A stretch of 23,502 nt of DNA from Planctomycetota bacterium (GTDB lineage: Bacteria > Planctomycetota > J058 > JARGOJ01): positions 1 through 23,502 of the forward strand of contig JARGOJ010000023.1 in NCBI GenBank assembly GCA_029210225.1, in the 5' to 3' direction. Positions 22,214 through 23,502 of this stretch are shown here, piece after piece. The position numbers and the translations under genes are program-made. The notes below the pieces were generated by a model. It made no database searches. It was not told the origin of the DNA and worked only from the letters and a program-made list of their open reading frames with translations. Numbering within the stretch: position 1 is the first letter of the stretch; each line of letters starts with the position of its first letter.

Positions 22214-23502
22214 ATGCGACGCATTATCTATACGATCACCGCCGTCTGTAGTCTATTTTTACTTAGCCCGGAGGCTAGAGCCCAAAATCGCTGGCCTCTG
22301 ACCGCTGCGGAGGCCAGTCACTACGAGAAGACGGCGAGTCACTCTGAGGTCTTGGCGGATATCGATCATTGGGCCCATCATCGTCATATTGATCGTGTGG
22401 ATTTCGGTAAGACGATAGAAGGACGCCCCCTGGCTGCGGCGGTCGTCGCCAAACCACCGCTTCAGGGAAAGGCCCCGACGGCCTCTGATAAACGGCTCGT
22501 GGTGTTACTTGTTGGTAATATTCACGGCGGGGAAGTCGCGGGGAAAGAGGCGCTCTTGGTTTTACTGCGCGAGTTGGCGGAGAACTCCCTGCATCCTTGG
22601 TTAAAGTCCATGATTTTCGTCTTCGTCCCCAATTACAACGCGGACGCGAATGAAAGAATCGGACCCGGCGTGAATCACCGCCCTGGACAAATTGGACCGA
22701 AGGCTGGAATGGGTTGGCGTCAGAACGCTCAGGGCCTTGACTTAAATCGGGACTTTCTGAAGTTAGATGCGCCAGAAACACGGTCATTAGTGCGATTGAT
22801 AAACGAGTGGGATCCCCATATTTTTATCGACACCCACACAACGAATGGCTCCAAACACAGGTATCAATTGACCTATGATGTGCCACATAATCCCGCCTCG
22901 CCAAAGATCATTCGAGATTTTTTGCGGGGACAAGTTCTCCCGTCGGTGACTAAGACCTTGGAGAAACAGGGTCTGTTCACGTTCTACTATGGCAATTTCA
23001 ATAAGCAGCATGACCGATGGACGACCTTCGGCTACGAGGGCCGATACAGTACTGAGTATGTCGGGCTGCGAGGCCGCATCGCCATTCTCTCCGAGGCCTA
23101 TTCTTATGTGAGCTATAAGACTCGTATACGTGCGTCAAAGGCCTTCATTGGGGAGTGTTTAAACTACTTCAGCGCCAACGCCGACAAAGTGCGGACAGTA
23201 ACCCAAACAGCCCGTAGGGCTATTGTGAGTGGTGGGGGGGCAGTTCCGCTTTCTGCTGCTGTGGCCCCCTTTAAGAAAAAAGTTGTTCTGAAAGGTTATC
23301 AATCGGGGGAGAAGAAGCTTCACAACGACTACGAGGTGACTTTTTGGGGACAGTTTAAGGCGACGAAAAGCGCCAAGCGTCCCTATGCCTACGTGTTTCC
23401 CGATCATCTGACCCGTGTCGCACGGCGCTTGAGGCTCCATGGAGTCACCGTTGAGCGACTGCAATCGGGTCAGGAGCTGCCTGTGGAAGTCGCGCGCATT
23501 CG
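22214..23502 (+). CDS. Secreted M14-family zinc carboxypeptidase (runs off right edge)
   Basis: At least 429 residues, open to the window edge. The ATG at 22214 follows GGGAG by 5 bases. A signal peptide covers about 1-23 (hydrophobic ICSLFLL-type core, then EARAQ). The M14 metal and substrate residues are visible: His104 and Glu107 in NIHGGEVAGKE (HxxE), Asn178-Arg179 in GLDLNRDF, the third zinc ligand His208 in FIDTHTTNG, and Glu294 in LSEAYSY as the probable catalytic Glu. It should cleave C-terminal residues from peptides or peptidoglycan-derived peptides outside the cytoplasm. The 23rd to 60th residues before the domain are a short pro-region-like segment. Residues after about 320 form a second, unassigned domain cut by the window end. 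Confidence 0.92.
   Translation, partial: MRRIIYTITAVCSLFLLSPEARAQNRWPLTAAEASHYEKTASHSEVLADIDHWAHHRHIDRVDFGKTIEGRPLAAAVVAKPPLQGKAPTASDKRLVVLLVGNIHGGEVAGKEALLVLLRELAENSLHPWLKSMIFVFVPNYNADANERIGPGVNHRPGQIGPKAGMGWRQNAQGLDLNRDFLKLDAPETRSLVRLINEWDPHIFIDTHTTNGSKHRYQLTYDVPHNPASPKIIRDFLRGQVLPSVTKTLEKQGLFTFYYGNFNKQHDRWTTFGYEGRYSTEYVGLRGRIAILSEAYSYVSYKTRIRASKAFIGECLNYFSANADKVRTVTQTARRAIVSGGGAVPLSAAVAPFKKKVVLKGYQSGEKKLHNDYEVTFWGQFKATKSAKRPYAYVFPDHLTRVARRLRLHGVTVERLQSGQELPVEVARI

Noticed and set aside
22275..22787. 170-codon minus-strand ORF opposite the carboxypeptidase
   Set aside because: Rich in Pro, Arg and Ser, as expected from the complement of a coding strand; the plus-strand M14 motifs explain the region.

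Overview
The window looks like chromosomal DNA from a planctomycete-type (PVC group) bacterium. The evidence is a secreted DUF1549/DUF1553 protein with a CxxCH motif, a 1649-residue Hanks-type Ser/Thr kinase whose outer half carries FG-GAP-like Asp/Gly repeats and TPR-like helices, a pilin-like fragment of the kind common in this group, and a mix of housekeeping and membrane-anchored orphan genes. Base composition is near half GC by eye. No tRNA, rRNA, CRISPR array or insertion sequence was seen.

Layout. 1-264: pilin-like gene running off the left edge (minus). 355-393: hairpin terminator. 416-2122: DUF1549/DUF1553 secreted protein (minus). 2299-2904: signal peptidase I (plus). 2923-4983: leftward three-gene operon of two secreted phospholipase-D/Nuc-fold proteins and a membrane-anchored protein, with overlapping ends. 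5112-7011: three membrane proteins of unknown role, one with an anti-sigma-like HxxxCxxC motif. 7044-8555: SLC13/DASS carboxylate transporter (minus). 8556-9382: 827 bases without a protein gene, holding two identical 179-base direct repeats. 9383-10618: L-2-hydroxyglutarate oxidase (minus). 10717-11820: small acidic protein and a PPP-type phosphatase (plus). 12026-13545: pdxS-pdxT, the vitamin B6 synthase pair. 13547-14020: FKBP-type lipoprotein (minus). 14042-16037: leftward ribH-nusB-ftsY operon. 16122-16691: Nudix hydrolase. 16764-21713: giant kinase, possibly preceded by a 17-codon leader ORF. 21715-22065: MazG-like pyrophosphohydrolase (minus). 22214 to the right edge: secreted M14 zinc carboxypeptidase (incomplete).

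The most unusual item is the repeat pair at 8642-8820 and 8968-9146. Each copy starts with a full-consensus sigma-54 promoter (TGGCACA-N4-TTGCT) and ends about 150 bases later with a 14-bp hairpin that can act as a terminator. There is no credible ORF inside and no gene on the same strand after the second copy. The simplest reading is a tandem pair of sigma-54-dependent small RNA genes. They lie between a carboxylate transporter (divergent) and an enzyme that makes 2-oxoglutarate (convergent), which hints at carbon/nitrogen control but does not prove it.

Genes are tightly packed. Several convergent pairs end within 1-20 bases of each other or overlap (2904/2923, 5756/5703, 13545/13547, 21713/21715) with no visible terminator between them.
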